A DNA stretch of 64,000 bases from positions 8,308,001 to 8,372,000 of the forward strand of contig NZ_JANADP010000001.1 in the NCBI RefSeq assembly GCF_024199945.1, read 5' to 3'. Source of the DNA: Bradyrhizobium sp. CCGUVB4N. GTDB lineage: Bacteria; Pseudomonadota; Alphaproteobacteria; Rhizobiales; Xanthobacteraceae. The notes under the pieces were generated by a model. That model was not told the DNA's origin and made no database searches. It saw only the letters and a program-made list of their open reading frames with translations. Shown here in pieces: positions 7,895 through 16,445 of this stretch; the first letter of the stretch is position 1, and each line of letters opens with the position of its first letter. The translations under genes and the position numbers were made by a program.

Positions 7895-9529
7895 ATGCCG
7901 AATCGTTTGCCGATGCCGCCTGCGGAACAACTGAACAACGCGCCCGAATTCACCGTCTCCGAGCTCTCGCAGTCCCTGAAGCGGACGGTCGAGGACACCT
8001 ATGGCCATGTCCGGGTCCGCGGCGAGATCTCCGGGTTCCGCGGCGCCCACTCCTCCGGCCATTGCTATTTCGCGCTCAAGGACGAGAGCGCCAAGATCGA
8101 GGCGGTGATCTGGAAGGGCGTGCACGGCCGCATGCGCTTCAAGCCCCAGGAAGGGCTCGAGGTCATCGCCACCGGCAAGCTCACGACCTATCCGGGCTCC
8201 TCGAAGTACCAGATCGTCATCGAGGCGCTGGAGCCGGCCGGCATCGGCGCGCTGATGGCGCTGATGGAGGAGCGCAAGAAGAAGCTCGCCGCCGAAGGCC
8301 TGTTCGACGAAGCGCGCAAGCAGCTGTTGCCCTGGCTGCCGGAGGTGATCGGCGTGGTGACCTCGCCGACCGGCGCCGTGATCCGCGACATCCTGCATCG
8401 GCTCGAGGACCGCTTTCCGCGCCACGTGCTGGTGTGGCCGGTGAAGGTGCAGGGCGAAGGCTCGGCCGAGCAGGTCGCAGCCGCGATCCGCGGCTTCAAC
8501 GCTCTCGCCGAGGGCGGCAAGATTCCGCGGCCCGACGTGCTGATCGTCGCACGCGGCGGCGGCTCGCTGGAGGATCTCTGGTCGTTCAACGAGGAGATCG
8601 TGGTCCGCGCGGCGGCCGAGAGCATGATCCCGCTGATCTCCGCGGTCGGCCACGAGACCGATATCACGCTGATCGATTTCGTCGCCGACAAGCGCGCGCC
8701 GACGCCGACGGCGGCCGCCGAAATGGCGGTGCCGGTGCGCAGCGAATTGTTCGTCGAGGTCGCCGATCTGGCTCGGCGCACGCGCGCCTATTGGCAGCGT
8801 GCGAACGAGAGCCGCCGCAGCGAATTGCGCGCCGCTGCGCGCGCGCTGCCTGCTGCCGGCGATCTGCTGGCAATCCCGCGGCAGCGGCTGGATTCGGCGG
8901 GCAGCGCCCTGCCCCGCGGATTGAAGGCCAACACGCACGCGCATTTCCGCAGGTTTACCGCCGCGAGCTCGAAGCTGACGCTGCGGGTGCTGCACGGCCA
9001 GATCGCGCAGGCCGGGCACCGTCTCACCGTGTGCGGCGAACGGCTCGGCCTGTCCACGCGCTCGCTGCTGCGGCAAAGGCGCGACCGTTTTGCTGGACTT
9101 GAAGTGCGGCTGCGCGCGTCAAAACTCTCCAACGCGCAGGCCCAGCGCAATGCGATTGCCCGCCAGCGCGAACGCACCCATCGCCTCGCCGAGCGCGCCA
9201 ACCGCGCGCTGGTCACCTTGCTGCAGCGGCTGGATGCCCGCGTCGAGAACAGCGGCAAGCTGCTCTCCGCGCTGTCCTATCGCGGCGTGCTCGCCCGTGG
9301 CTTCGCGCTGGTGCGCGACGAGGCCGGGCATCCCCTGCATTCGGCAGATAGCGTCGGGCCGAACGCGCGGATCGCGATCGAGTTCGCGGACGGACGCGTG
9401 AATGCGACGGCGGATGCGGATCGGCCGGCGCCGACGTCGAAGCGCGCACCGGCGCAACCGAAGGCGGCGACGCAGGACGCAAAGCCCGCGCCGAAGCGCA
9501 AGCCGGTGGATCAGGGCAGTTTGTTTTGA
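7895..9529 (+). CDS. xseA: Exodeoxyribonuclease VII large subunit
   Basis: XseA forms the ExoVII complex with XseB and degrades single-stranded DNA to oligonucleotides in both directions, in DNA repair. The 544-residue product has the N-terminal OB fold (FTVSELSQSLKRTVEDTYGH, VRVRGEISG, HCYFALKDE), the catalytic-domain signatures GVVTSPTGAVIRDI, LIVARGGGSLEDLWSFNEE and SAVGHETDITLIDFVAD, a long coiled coil and a C-terminal barrel (SYRGVLARGFALVRD). An extended A/P/K-rich tail follows. xseB is not in the window. The start is uncertain: ATG 7895 and ATG 7913 both lack a strong ribosome-binding site. Confidence 0.97.
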   Translation: MPNRLPMPPAEQLNNAPEFTVSELSQSLKRTVEDTYGHVRVRGEISGFRGAHSSGHCYFALKDESAKIEAVIWKGVHGRMRFKPQEGLEVIATGKLTTYPGSSKYQIVIEALEPAGIGALMALMEERKKKLAAEGLFDEARKQLLPWLPEVIGVVTSPTGAVIRDILHRLEDRFPRHVLVWPVKVQGEGSAEQVAAAIRGFNALAEGGKIPRPDVLIVARGGGSLEDLWSFNEEIVVRAAAESMIPLISAVGHETDITLIDFVADKRAPTPTAAAEMAVPVRSELFVEVADLARRTRAYWQRANESRRSELRAAARALPAAGDLLAIPRQRLDSAGSALPRGLKANTHAHFRRFTAASSKLTLRVLHGQIAQAGHRLTVCGERLGLSTRSLLRQRRDRFAGLEVRLRASKLSNAQAQRNAIARQRERTHRLAERANRALVTLLQRLDARVENSGKLLSALSYRGVLARGFALVRDEAGHPLHSADSVGPNARIAIEFADGRVNATADADRPAPTSKRAPAQPKAATQDAKPAPKRKPVDQGSLF

Positions 9530-9569
9530 GGTGTGATGGAACGCAGTGCGGCCGCAAGTACCGCTGCGT

Positions 9570-9716
9570 TCCCTCCCCCCTTGCGGGGGAGGGCTAGGGA
9601 GAGGGGTACCACACGGCACACTCTCTCAACTAAGCGATCGCATCCGCGAGAACGGATAGACCTTTTCCTGGGCTACCCCTCTCCCCCGCCCTCCCCCGCA
9701 AGGGGGGAGGGAGCAC
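9570..9716. repeat. Dispersed intergenic inverted repeat
   Basis: Convergent arms CCTCCCCCCTTGCGGGGGAGG and CTCCCCCGCAAGGGGGGAGG flank about 100 bases of unrelated sequence between xseA and a small leftward gene. It is related to the elements at 6546-6706 and 31915-32113. Confidence 0.6.
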
Positions 9717-9751
9717 AGTGTGCGATACGGCACCACTGCGCTCTCAACACC

Positions 9752-9901
9752 TCAACGGCAGGACAATCCCGCGTCGATCGTGGTCCAGAAGCCGCAATGT
9801 TCCGGCGTCGGTTGTGGCGCGCCGGCGTGGGCTTCGAACAGGAAGATCACGACGGTGAAGACGACCAGTGCGGATGAGAAGATGGCGAGGCGATTGCGCA
9901 T
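9752..9901 (-). CDS. Small exported or membrane peptide (49 aa)
   Basis: This frame encodes a 49-residue peptide with an N-terminal hydrophobic segment (LAIFSSALVVFTVVIFLF) followed by EAHAGAPQPTPEHCGFWTTI and a C-terminal cysteine. The layout is that of a secreted or inner-membrane micro-protein with two cysteines outside the membrane. It competes with overlapping open frames on both strands, but only this frame gives a coherent signal-like pattern. No strong ribosome-binding site is obvious. Function unknown. Confidence 0.5.
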   Translation of the reverse strand: MRNRLAIFSSALVVFTVVIFLFEAHAGAPQPTPEHCGFWTTIDAGLSCR

Positions 9902-10142
9902 GAAAGATGCGTTTAGCCGACATCATGGTCGAACTAAGGCACCGACGTCCGCTGAAACCGGGTGATGCGCCAACCGTAGATTCACGGTCGGCCATTTCGA
10001 TCCGTGCAGGGCGGTGGTCGATGCGGGGCTGTCTGCCTCACCTTGTTCCTCGGGCGGCCCCGCCTCCCGCCTTCGCTCTGCCGAGCTTCGGCGCGACAAG
10101 CCGCTCTGCCGAGCTACGGCGGGGCAGGCCCGCTCCTATTCG

Positions 10143-10973
10143 CTATCGCGCCAACCACTCCGCGACTTCCTTCTGCGACTCCGCGCGCGCTTCGGAATCG
10201 GTGCCGAGATGGCCGTGCTCGGGCACGGCGGCATCGGTGCTGCTGGCGGCCGCGTGCAGCGGCGTGTTGGCGCGGTCGAAATCGTGATAGGCGCCGGGAT
10301 AGACCACGATGCGCGCGAGTGCGCTGCGGCCGTGGGCGCCATCCACCATCTGGCGGCAGGCCGGCGGCGACGAGACGTCGTCATTGGCGCCGATCAGCAC
10401 CAGCGTCGGCACCCGCGTGCTCCAGCCGAGACCGGCGGAGATCCGGCAATCCGGATAGAACGCGATCGCGGCGCGGAAATCCGGTCCCGCATCACGCGCC
10501 ACGCTCTGCGGACGCACCGCCCAGAGCAGCGCGCTGGCGCCGTTGGCCCAGCCCATCAGGCTGACACGGTCGCGCGCCACCCAATTCTGTTTCATCAGCC
10601 AGGCGCGCGAGGCCGCGATATCGGTGACGCGCTCGCGCCGCGCCTTGACGTGCATCTCCTTGACGCGGCATTGCGGGCCGAGCTCGCGCGAGCCGTAGCT
10701 GTCGGGCAGCAGCACCGCGTTGCCGGCCTTGAGCAGGCGCTCGGCCCAGTCGCGATAGCGCGGCTGCACGGAATCGGAATGGCTGCCGAGACCGCCGCAG
10801 CCGTGCAGCGCGATCACGGTCGGAAACGGCCCCTCGCCCTCGGGCTTGAACAGCTGCGCATGCAGGACGCCGGACGACAGCGGAATCTCGACCTGCGCAG
10901 GCGCGGGTGCCGGTGCAGCATGCGCGACCGACATCAGAAACATTGGGAACAGGGCGGTCAGTGGAAAGCGCAT
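10143..10973 (-). CDS. Dienelactone-hydrolase-like protein, nucleophile missing
   Basis: The 276-residue protein (start at the ATG giving signal peptide MRFPLTALFPMFLMSVAHA) has the dienelactone-hydrolase variant of the α/β-hydrolase fold: VIALHGCGGLGSHSDS as the oxyanion loop, GANDDVSSP with the acid and YPGAYHDFD with the catalytic His. The nucleophile elbow reads LMGWANGAS, placing Ala where Ser or Cys is expected, so it may be catalytically dead or use another residue. It is exported and stands alone, between the small peptide gene and the divergent DUF2093 gene. Confidence 0.75.
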   Translation of the reverse strand: MRFPLTALFPMFLMSVAHAAPAPAPAQVEIPLSSGVLHAQLFKPEGEGPFPTVIALHGCGGLGSHSDSVQPRYRDWAERLLKAGNAVLLPDSYGSRELGPQCRVKEMHVKARRERVTDIAASRAWLMKQNWVARDRVSLMGWANGASALLWAVRPQSVARDAGPDFRAAIAFYPDCRISAGLGWSTRVPTLVLIGANDDVSSPPACRQMVDGAHGRSALARIVVYPGAYHDFDRANTPLHAAASSTDAAVPEHGHLGTDSEARAESQKEVAEWLAR

Positions 10974-11155
10974 CGGTGACTGTCGCAGGAGGTGCCGCAC
11001 GGCCTCAAGCACTATCATGCGTAAACGGCGGCAAAACATCACAAACCGGTGGGTTTAACGGGCGGACAAGCCGCCCTATCTATGCTACATCCAGTCCAAC
11101 ACATCGTGCCCCCCATCTTCTTCAACGGGGCGGCCTCCCACGGAGACTTTCGACC

Positions 11156-11377
11156 GTGCTGAACAAGTTCGGCCCCTCGGGCCATGGCGAAGCGCAAGTG
11201 CAATATCTCGACGGCGATTTCCGCGTGATCTCGCCGGGCACCTTCGTGCGCTGCGCCATCACCGACACGCGCATCCCGCTCGACGAACTGAAATACTGGA
11301 GCGTGGATCTGCAGGAAGCCTACGCCACGCCGGCCGCCGTGCTGCAGCGGCATTTTCCCAACGCGCCGAAGCCGTGA
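11156..11377 (+). CDS. DUF2093 domain-containing protein
   Basis: The 73-residue product matches DUF2093, a small family conserved in Rhizobiales and often found near xseA and lpxK, as here: GEAQVQYLDGDFRVISPGTFV, then RIPLDELKYWSVDLQEAY. The start is the GTG at 11156, with GGAG about ten bases upstream; longer in-frame starts lack support. The CAITD…IPLDEL spacing is typical. No biochemical function is known for the family. Confidence 0.85.
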   Translation: MLNKFGPSGHGEAQVQYLDGDFRVISPGTFVRCAITDTRIPLDELKYWSVDLQEAYATPAAVLQRHFPNAPKP

Positions 11378-11399
11378 TCTCGAGGCTTCGCGCGCGCGG

Positions 11400-11708
11400 C
11401 TATTGCTGCTCGGGACCATCCGAGCCTACGCAAGTCTTGATCGCACTCCTTCGCGCCTCGCCGACGATTTTCTGATCGATCGCCTGCTTCAGGCAATCGA
11501 CCCGCGCCTGCGCCATGCAGAGCTGCATCTGGTCGCGCTTGTCCTGCCCCTTGAGATTTTGCGTGGTGGCGAGACACGTCACGCGCTTGGTCGCGGGAAC
11601 CGGCACCGTGGCGGTCGGAGCAGCAGGCGCCGGCGTCGTTTGTGCAAACACCGGCGCAACAATCAGACACGCAAGGCTGGCGGCCAGCGCCGCGAGAGGC
11701 AGTTTCAT
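11400..11708 (-). CDS. Small secreted protein, PsiF-like
   Basis: The 102-residue protein has a signal peptide (LPLAALAASLACLIVAPVFA), a Pro/Ala/Thr linker and a C-terminal region with four cysteines and Lys/Arg-rich helices: CLATTQNLKGQDKRDQMQLC, then CLKQAIDQ and KTC. The cysteine spacing around a K-G-x-x-R motif recalls PsiF repeats of exported small proteins, but the match is loose. GGAGA precedes the ATG. It ends 22 bases from the end of the DUF2093 gene, which is convergent. Confidence 0.6.
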   Translation of the reverse strand: MKLPLAALAASLACLIVAPVFAQTTPAPAAPTATVPVPATKRVTCLATTQNLKGQDKRDQMQLCMAQARVDCLKQAIDQKIVGEARRSAIKTCVGSDGPEQQ

Positions 11709-11774
11709 CGCAGTCTCCGAGATCGTAAGAGATCGATAGAGGATTGCGATGAACGCCGCCTGAATGGCGGGCTG

Positions 11775-11868
11775 CCGTAGGGTGGGCAAAGCGCAAGCAT
11801 GCCCACCACCTGTCTCCGGACGCGACAGATCGTGGGCACGGCGCAAGAGCGCCTTTGCCACCCTACGG
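11775..11868. repeat. Dispersed inverted repeat, copy 1 (CCGTAGGGTGGGC-type)
   Basis: Begins CCGTAGGGTGGGCAAAGC, ends with the inverted form CCACCCTACGG and contains an internal ATCGTGGGCACGGCG. Two further copies lie at 12999-13093 and 19445-19540. All sit directly beside the 3' or 5' ends of leftward genes. Confidence 0.7.
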
Positions 11869-11874
11869 GATCAG

Positions 11875-12861
11875 CTATTGCAGCCACCGTGGTACAGGCA
11901 GCCCCTTCCCGCGCAGAAATTCCGGGTTGAACAGTTTTGATTGATAGCGCTGTCCGCCGTCCGCCAGGATGGTCACGATGGTCTTGCCTGGACCAAGGTC
12001 GCGTGCGAGCCGCATGGCGCCGACGACGTTGATCGCGCTCGAGCCGCCCAGCACCAGTCCTTCGTGTTCGATCAGGTCGAACAGGACGGGCAAGGCTTCC
12101 GCGTCCGTGATCTGATAGGCCGTGTCGATCGGCGTGCCTTCCAGATTCCGGGTCACACGGATTTGCCCGATGCCTTCCATGACGGAGTCGCCTTCGCTCG
12201 TCAGCTCGCCCCTGGTGAACCAGTTGTAGAGCGCGGCGCCCATGGGATCGCTGAGCGCGATGGTGACGGCGGGATTTCTCTCCTTGAGCGCCCGCGCGAT
12301 CCCGCCGAGCGTGCCGCCGCTGCCGACCGCACAGGTGAAGCCGTCGATTTTTCCGTCGGTCTGCGCCCAGATCTCCGGACCGGTCGTGCGATAATGGCCC
12401 TCGCGATTGGCGACGTTGTCGAACTGGTTGGCCCAGAAGGCGCCGAGCTCCTCGGCGAGCTGCCCGGAATAGCGCGCGTAATGACCGGGATGGGAAGAGG
12501 GCACGGCGGGCACCAGGCGCAGATCGGCGCCGCACAGCCGCAGCATGTCCTTCTTCTCCTGGCTCTGCGTGTCGGGCATCACGATCACGCTGCGATAGCC
12601 GCGCGCATTCGCCACCAGCGCGATGCCGATGCCGACATTGCCGGCGGTGCCTTCGACGATGACGCCGCCGGGCTTGAGCTTGCCGCGCCGTTCGGCGTCA
12701 TCGATCATGGCGAGCGCCGCGCGATCCTTGATCGAACCGCCGGGGTTGAGAAACTCGGCCTTGCCGTAGATCTCGCAGCCCGTGGCCTCCGACGGGCCAC
12801 GCAGCCGGATCAATGGCGTGTTGCCGATGGAGTCGAGGAAACCTGTCCGGACGTTGTTCAT
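11875..12861 (-). CDS. Cysteine synthase A-like PLP enzyme
   Basis: This fold-type II PLP enzyme of 328 residues belongs to the O-acetylserine sulfhydrylase/cystathionine β-synthase family, which makes cysteine from O-acetylserine and sulfide. Visible elements are SIGNTPLIRL, the PLP lysine in NPGGSIKDRAA, the substrate loop EGTAGNVGIGIA (canonical cysteine synthases have TSGNTG, so Ser is replaced by Ala), the phosphate cup GSGGTLGG and the C-terminal GGSSAINVVGA. The altered loop fits the eukaryote-like/rhizobial subgroup, whose physiological substrate may differ. It is monocistronic, with a GGGGG-rich ribosome-binding site. Confidence 0.85.
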   Translation of the reverse strand: MNNVRTGFLDSIGNTPLIRLRGPSEATGCEIYGKAEFLNPGGSIKDRAALAMIDDAERRGKLKPGGVIVEGTAGNVGIGIALVANARGYRSVIVMPDTQSQEKKDMLRLCGADLRLVPAVPSSHPGHYARYSGQLAEELGAFWANQFDNVANREGHYRTTGPEIWAQTDGKIDGFTCAVGSGGTLGGIARALKERNPAVTIALSDPMGAALYNWFTRGELTSEGDSVMEGIGQIRVTRNLEGTPIDTAYQITDAEALPVLFDLIEHEGLVLGGSSAINVVGAMRLARDLGPGKTIVTILADGGQRYQSKLFNPEFLRGKGLPVPRWLQ

Positions 12862-12998
12862 CGCCTGCCCCCTGGTGTTTTTGCAAGCTTAGGCGGGCCG
12901 GCGGGCAATTCGGTTCTCTAGTTCGGACGATGTGCGAAAGGTTTTGGGTGCCCGACGTTCCTGATCGGCAACTCTGTTCTCAAGCCAAGTCAGCGCTG

Positions 12999-13093
12999 CC
13001 GTAGGGTGGGCAAAGCGGAAGCGTGCCCACCACCTGCCTCCGGACGCGAACAGATCGTGGGCACGGCGCAAGAGCGCCTTTGCCCACCCGACG
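12999..13093. repeat. Dispersed inverted repeat, copy 2
   Basis: Starts CCGTAGGGTGGGCAAAGC, contains CAGATCGTGGGCACGGCGCA and ends TTTGCCCACCCGACG. It is nearly identical in its arms and centre to the copy at 11775-11868, 1.1 kb away, and is located just past lpxK. Confidence 0.7.
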
Positions 13094-13114
13094 AGATCGC
13101 GGCGTGAGGCTGGA

Positions 13115-14131
13115 TCAACGCCTGCTGAAGCGGCGCTCGCGGGCCTTGTAGAGATGGTCGCTGATCAGCTGCTTGAGCTTGGCTGGATCGTCGAACTCGA
13201 GCTTGACCGCGAACGGCACGACGCCGGCCGGCACGCCCTCGGTGCCGTGCAGGCGTGAAACATCCTTTTCCGTCGTCACCAGGATGAGCTGCTCGCGCTT
13301 TGCGTCGGCGGCGAGTGCGGCGAGCTCGTCTTGCGAAAACATGTGGTGATCGGCGAAGGGACGCGTGCGCGCGACCTCGATACCGCAAGCGCGCAACGTG
13401 CGGAAAAAGCGTTCGGGATCGCCGATGCCGGCAAACGCAAACACCTGCTTGCCGAAGAGCTGTGCGACCGCGGCCGCATCCGGTTTCAACCGTGCGCGCA
13501 GCACCGGTTTTCCGCGCGCGGCAATCTCTGCGGCAACGCCGTCAGCGGCATGGCCGTCGCCGATCACGACCAGCGCATCGGTACGCGAGAGCTGCGCCCT
13601 CAGCGGCGCGCGCAACGGACCTGCGGGAAACACCTTGCCGTTGCCGAGGCCGCGCTCGCTGTCGATCACGATCAGCGAGGCGTCCTTCAACAGCAGCGGG
13701 TTCTGGAAGCCGTCGTCCATCAGGATCACGGTGGCGCCCTGCGACTTCGCCAGCGCGACCCCGTCGAGGCGGTCGCGCGCGACGGCGACGGGCACGTCGC
13801 GCACCATCATCAGCGGCTCGTCGCCGATATCGGCGGCAGTATGACGTTCGCGATCGACCATCACCGGGCCGTGCAGGCGTCCGCCATAGCCGCGGCTGAG
13901 CACCACCGGTGTCTCACCGAGCTCGCGCAAGAGCTTGGTCAACGCCAGCACCGTCGGCGTCTTGCCGGCGCCGCCGACATGGTAGTTGCCGACGCAGAGC
14001 ACGGGGATGCCGGCGTCAAATCCCTTGCGCGCCATGCGGCGCGCGGTGATGGCGCCATAGAGCGCGCCCAATGGGCTCAGCAGATGCGACTTCGGGGAAC
14101 GCGGCCGGTACCAGAAGGCCGGCTCACGCAT
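13115..14131 (-). CDS. lpxK: Tetraacyldisaccharide 4'-kinase
   Basis: LpxK phosphorylates the 4' position of the tetraacyl-disaccharide-1-phosphate lipid A precursor at the inner membrane. The 338-residue protein has the N-terminal PAFWYRP motif and membrane-associated segment, a P-loop VGGAGKTPT near residue 55, VVLSRGYGG, the GDEP motif and MDDGFQNPLL. It is the last gene of the envelope operon; its ATG lies eight bases inside the end of waaA. Length and motifs are typical. Confidence 0.97.
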   Translation of the reverse strand: MREPAFWYRPRSPKSHLLSPLGALYGAITARRMARKGFDAGIPVLCVGNYHVGGAGKTPTVLALTKLLRELGETPVVLSRGYGGRLHGPVMVDRERHTAADIGDEPLMMVRDVPVAVARDRLDGVALAKSQGATVILMDDGFQNPLLLKDASLIVIDSERGLGNGKVFPAGPLRAPLRAQLSRTDALVVIGDGHAADGVAAEIAARGKPVLRARLKPDAAAVAQLFGKQVFAFAGIGDPERFFRTLRACGIEVARTRPFADHHMFSQDELAALAADAKREQLILVTTEKDVSRLHGTEGVPAGVVPFAVKLEFDDPAKLKQLISDHLYKARERRFSRR

Positions 14132-15440
14132 TGGCGGCTCCCATCTCGATCCGCAACTGCATCAGATACGGCTCGAGTGCCGTCATGGTGCGATCGAGCG
14201 CGCCGCCGAGCTCCTCGACCACGCCAGCGCCCGCGCGATGCATCTTGTCGCGCACGGTCGGCTCGGCCAGCAACAGGCCGAGCTGCTTGACCAGCGCCTC
14301 CTGCGTGTCGGCCTGGCGTGCCCCGCCGCTTTGATCGAGTGCCGCATAGACGTCGGCGAAATTGAAGACGTTCGGACCATGGACGATGGCCGCCCCTAAC
14401 TTGATCGCCTCGATCGGATTCTGGCCGCCATGGCGGATCAGCGATCCGCCCATGAACACGATGGGCGACAGGCGGTAGAACAGGCCGAGCTCGCCCATGG
14501 TGTCGGCGATATAGACATCGGTGGTCGCCGCCGGCGGCTCGTCGCGCGAGCGCAGTGCCGGCTTCAGGCCGGACGCCGTGACCATGCCCGAGATCGACGA
14601 GCCGCGATCGGGATGCCGCGGCACGATCACGGTCAGGAGCTGCGGGAAGATGCCGACGAGGCCGCGATGCGCGGCGACCAGCATCTCGTCCTCGCCCGGA
14701 TGGGTCGAGGCCGCGACGATGATCGGACGCCCGCGCGTCATCGCCATCAGCCGTTCGAGTTTTGCCGGATCGGCCGGCGGTGCCGGCACGTCGAGCTTGA
14801 GATTGCCCGTGGTGACGACGTCGCGGCTGCCGAGCGCGGAGAAACGTTCGGCGTCGGTCTTCGACTGCGCCAGGCAGATGTCGAAGCGTGACAGCAGCGC
14901 CGAGATGGTGCCATGCATCCGCCGCCAGCGCGGGAAGGAGCGCGGCGACATCCGCCCGTTGATCAGCACCATCGGCACCCGGCGCGCGGCGCCCGCCAGA
15001 ATCAGGTTCGGCCACAGGTCGGATTCGATGAACAGCGCCAGCGACGGCTTCCAATGATCGAGGAAGCGCGCCACGTAGCGCGGGGAATCATACGGCACGT
15101 ATTGATGGATGACGTCGGGCGGAAAACGTTTTGCCACCACGGCAGCCGAGGTGACCGTGCCGGAGGTGAGCAGGATGCGCAGATTGAGGTCGCGCAGGCG
15201 TTCGATCAGCGCCGCTGCGGCCAGCACCTCGCCGACGCTGGCGCCGTGGATCCAGACCAGCGGGCCGTGCGGGCGCACATCCCGGCTGAGCCCGCGCCGC
15301 TCGCCGACGCGCGCGGGATCTTCCTTGCCCTGCTTCAGCCGCCGCTTGATCAGCGCAGGCGCGAGCGGCACCAGGCTGGTCGCCAGGCGCCGATACATCC
15401 GCAGCGTCATCGGCAGGGCATAAGGCAGCGAATTAGCCAT
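14124..15440 (-). CDS. waaA: 3-deoxy-D-manno-octulosonic acid transferase
   Basis: WaaA (KdtA) transfers Kdo from CMP-Kdo to lipid IVA. The protein has 438 residues from the ATG at 15440, eight bases inside the upstream acyltransferase. It has the Glycos_transf_N domain (GPLVWIHGASVGEVLAAAAL, VTSAAVVAKRFPPDVIHQYV, the FLDHWKPSLALFIESDLWPN region) and a GT-B C-terminal domain with STHPGEDEM, PRHPDRG and GGQNPIEAIKLG. Coupling to lpxK and to a DUF374 acyltransferase is conserved in Rhizobiales and supports a lipid A-core assembly operon. Confidence 0.96.
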   Translation of the reverse strand: MANSLPYALPMTLRMYRRLATSLVPLAPALIKRRLKQGKEDPARVGERRGLSRDVRPHGPLVWIHGASVGEVLAAAALIERLRDLNLRILLTSGTVTSAAVVAKRFPPDVIHQYVPYDSPRYVARFLDHWKPSLALFIESDLWPNLILAGAARRVPMVLINGRMSPRSFPRWRRMHGTISALLSRFDICLAQSKTDAERFSALGSRDVVTTGNLKLDVPAPPADPAKLERLMAMTRGRPIIVAASTHPGEDEMLVAAHRGLVGIFPQLLTVIVPRHPDRGSSISGMVTASGLKPALRSRDEPPAATTDVYIADTMGELGLFYRLSPIVFMGGSLIRHGGQNPIEAIKLGAAIVHGPNVFNFADVYAALDQSGGARQADTQEALVKQLGLLLAEPTVRDKMHRAGAGVVEELGGALDRTMTALEPYLMQLRIEMGAANA

Positions 15441-16146
15441 CTGCAGGTCCCGGGCGGCCGAGTTGCGCATAGGCGCGGCGGGTCGCTTCGTTCAGCGTGT
15501 CTTCCAGCTCCTGCCGCAGCGCTTCCATGGTGGCGGCATCGGCATCCGGCGGCACGTGGATCTCCTTGATACCGACCAGGGCGCCCCGCCCGAACGGCAG
15601 GTTGATGGTGGTGCGGTCCCAGTTCTTGAGCCGGATGAAGCGGCTGGTCGCCATTGCGAAAGGCATGATCGGCCGCCCCGATTCCCGTGCCAGCATGATG
15701 ATGCCGAGGCCGGCCACGCGCGAGCGCTTGGGGACATCGGCGGTCAGCGCGACATTACAACCGTCCTGGAGCGTGTACACCATTTCCCTGAAGGCGCCGA
15801 CGCCGCCTTTCCGGTGGAAAGCGCCGCCATGATCCCCGGAACCGCGGATGAGGCCGATGCCGAGCCGCTCGACCGCGATCGCATTGAACTCGCCGTCGCG
15901 ATGCCGGGAGATCAGGACCTTGGCCCGGTAGGACTCCTTGGTCTTGATGAACGGGGTGAGGAAATGCTGGCCATGCCAGAACGCGAAGATCGCCGGAATC
16001 TGCGGCTCGACGATGTCATAGACATCGGGCGGATCGAACGTGAACTTGTTGGTCCGCCAGACCAGACGCAGATATTCGGCCGCCAGGACCCCGACGGCAC
16101 GCTGAAACCAGCTGCTTCGCAGCGTATTGCGAAGCAGTTTTTTCAA
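15433..16146 (-). CDS. Lysophospholipid acyltransferase family protein (DUF374)
   Basis: The 237-residue product matches DUF374, a lysophospholipid-acyltransferase-like family near lipid A genes in alphaproteobacteria: IFAFWHGQHFL, LISRHRDGE, LGIGLIRGSGDHGG, GGVGAFREMV and ARESGRPIMPFA. The usual TPDGPRG-type motif reads TADVPKRSRVAG here, a visible divergence. The start appears to be a TTG overlapping the TGA of the DUF4170 gene, implying translational coupling. A role in acylating lipid A or a precursor is inferred from context. Confidence 0.85.
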   Translation of the reverse strand: MKKLLRNTLRSSWFQRAVGVLAAEYLRLVWRTNKFTFDPPDVYDIVEPQIPAIFAFWHGQHFLTPFIKTKESYRAKVLISRHRDGEFNAIAVERLGIGLIRGSGDHGGAFHRKGGVGAFREMVYTLQDGCNVALTADVPKRSRVAGLGIIMLARESGRPIMPFAMATSRFIRLKNWDRTTINLPFGRGALVGIKEIHVPPDADAATMEALRQELEDTLNEATRRAYAQLGRPGPADG

Positions 16147-16388
16147 CGCGCCTTCGTTTCTTGATTCGGGTCGAGCAACCGGTGGAGATGAACGATGAAG
16201 TAGCGCATCTGCGCGTTGTCGACCGTGCTCTGCGCCTTGGCGCGCCAGGCGACGTGGGCGGCCGCGTAGTTCGGATAAAGGCCGACGATCTCGACGTCGT
16301 CGAGGTTCTTGAAAGTGTTGTGCTCGAGATCGAGCAGCTCACCGCCAATGACGAGATGGAGCAGTTGTTGCGGGGCACTATCAGACAT
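16143..16388 (-). CDS. DUF4170 domain-containing protein
   Basis: This 81-residue protein matches DUF4170, a short family restricted largely to alphaproteobacteria: LHLVIGGELLDLEHNTFKNL, then VGLYPNYAAAHVAWRAKAQ and MRYFIVHLHRLL. The fold is predicted to be a small α/β domain and no function is known. The ATG at 16388 has AGGAGA five bases upstream. The stop codon overlaps the TTG start of the next envelope gene, so it belongs to the same operon. Confidence 0.85.
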   Translation of the reverse strand: MSDSAPQQLLHLVIGGELLDLEHNTFKNLDDVEIVGLYPNYAAAHVAWRAKAQSTVDNAQMRYFIVHLHRLLDPNQETKAR

Positions 16389-16445
16389 GGGTTCTCCTAA
16401 CGGGCTGCCCGGCAAAGCAGTGTTCGAAAAGCAAAACGGACGCGC

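Noticed and set aside
9744..9995. An 83-codon minus-strand frame covering the small peptide gene
   Set aside because: Its product is basic and without pattern, whereas the 49-residue frame at 9752-9901 has a signal-like helix.
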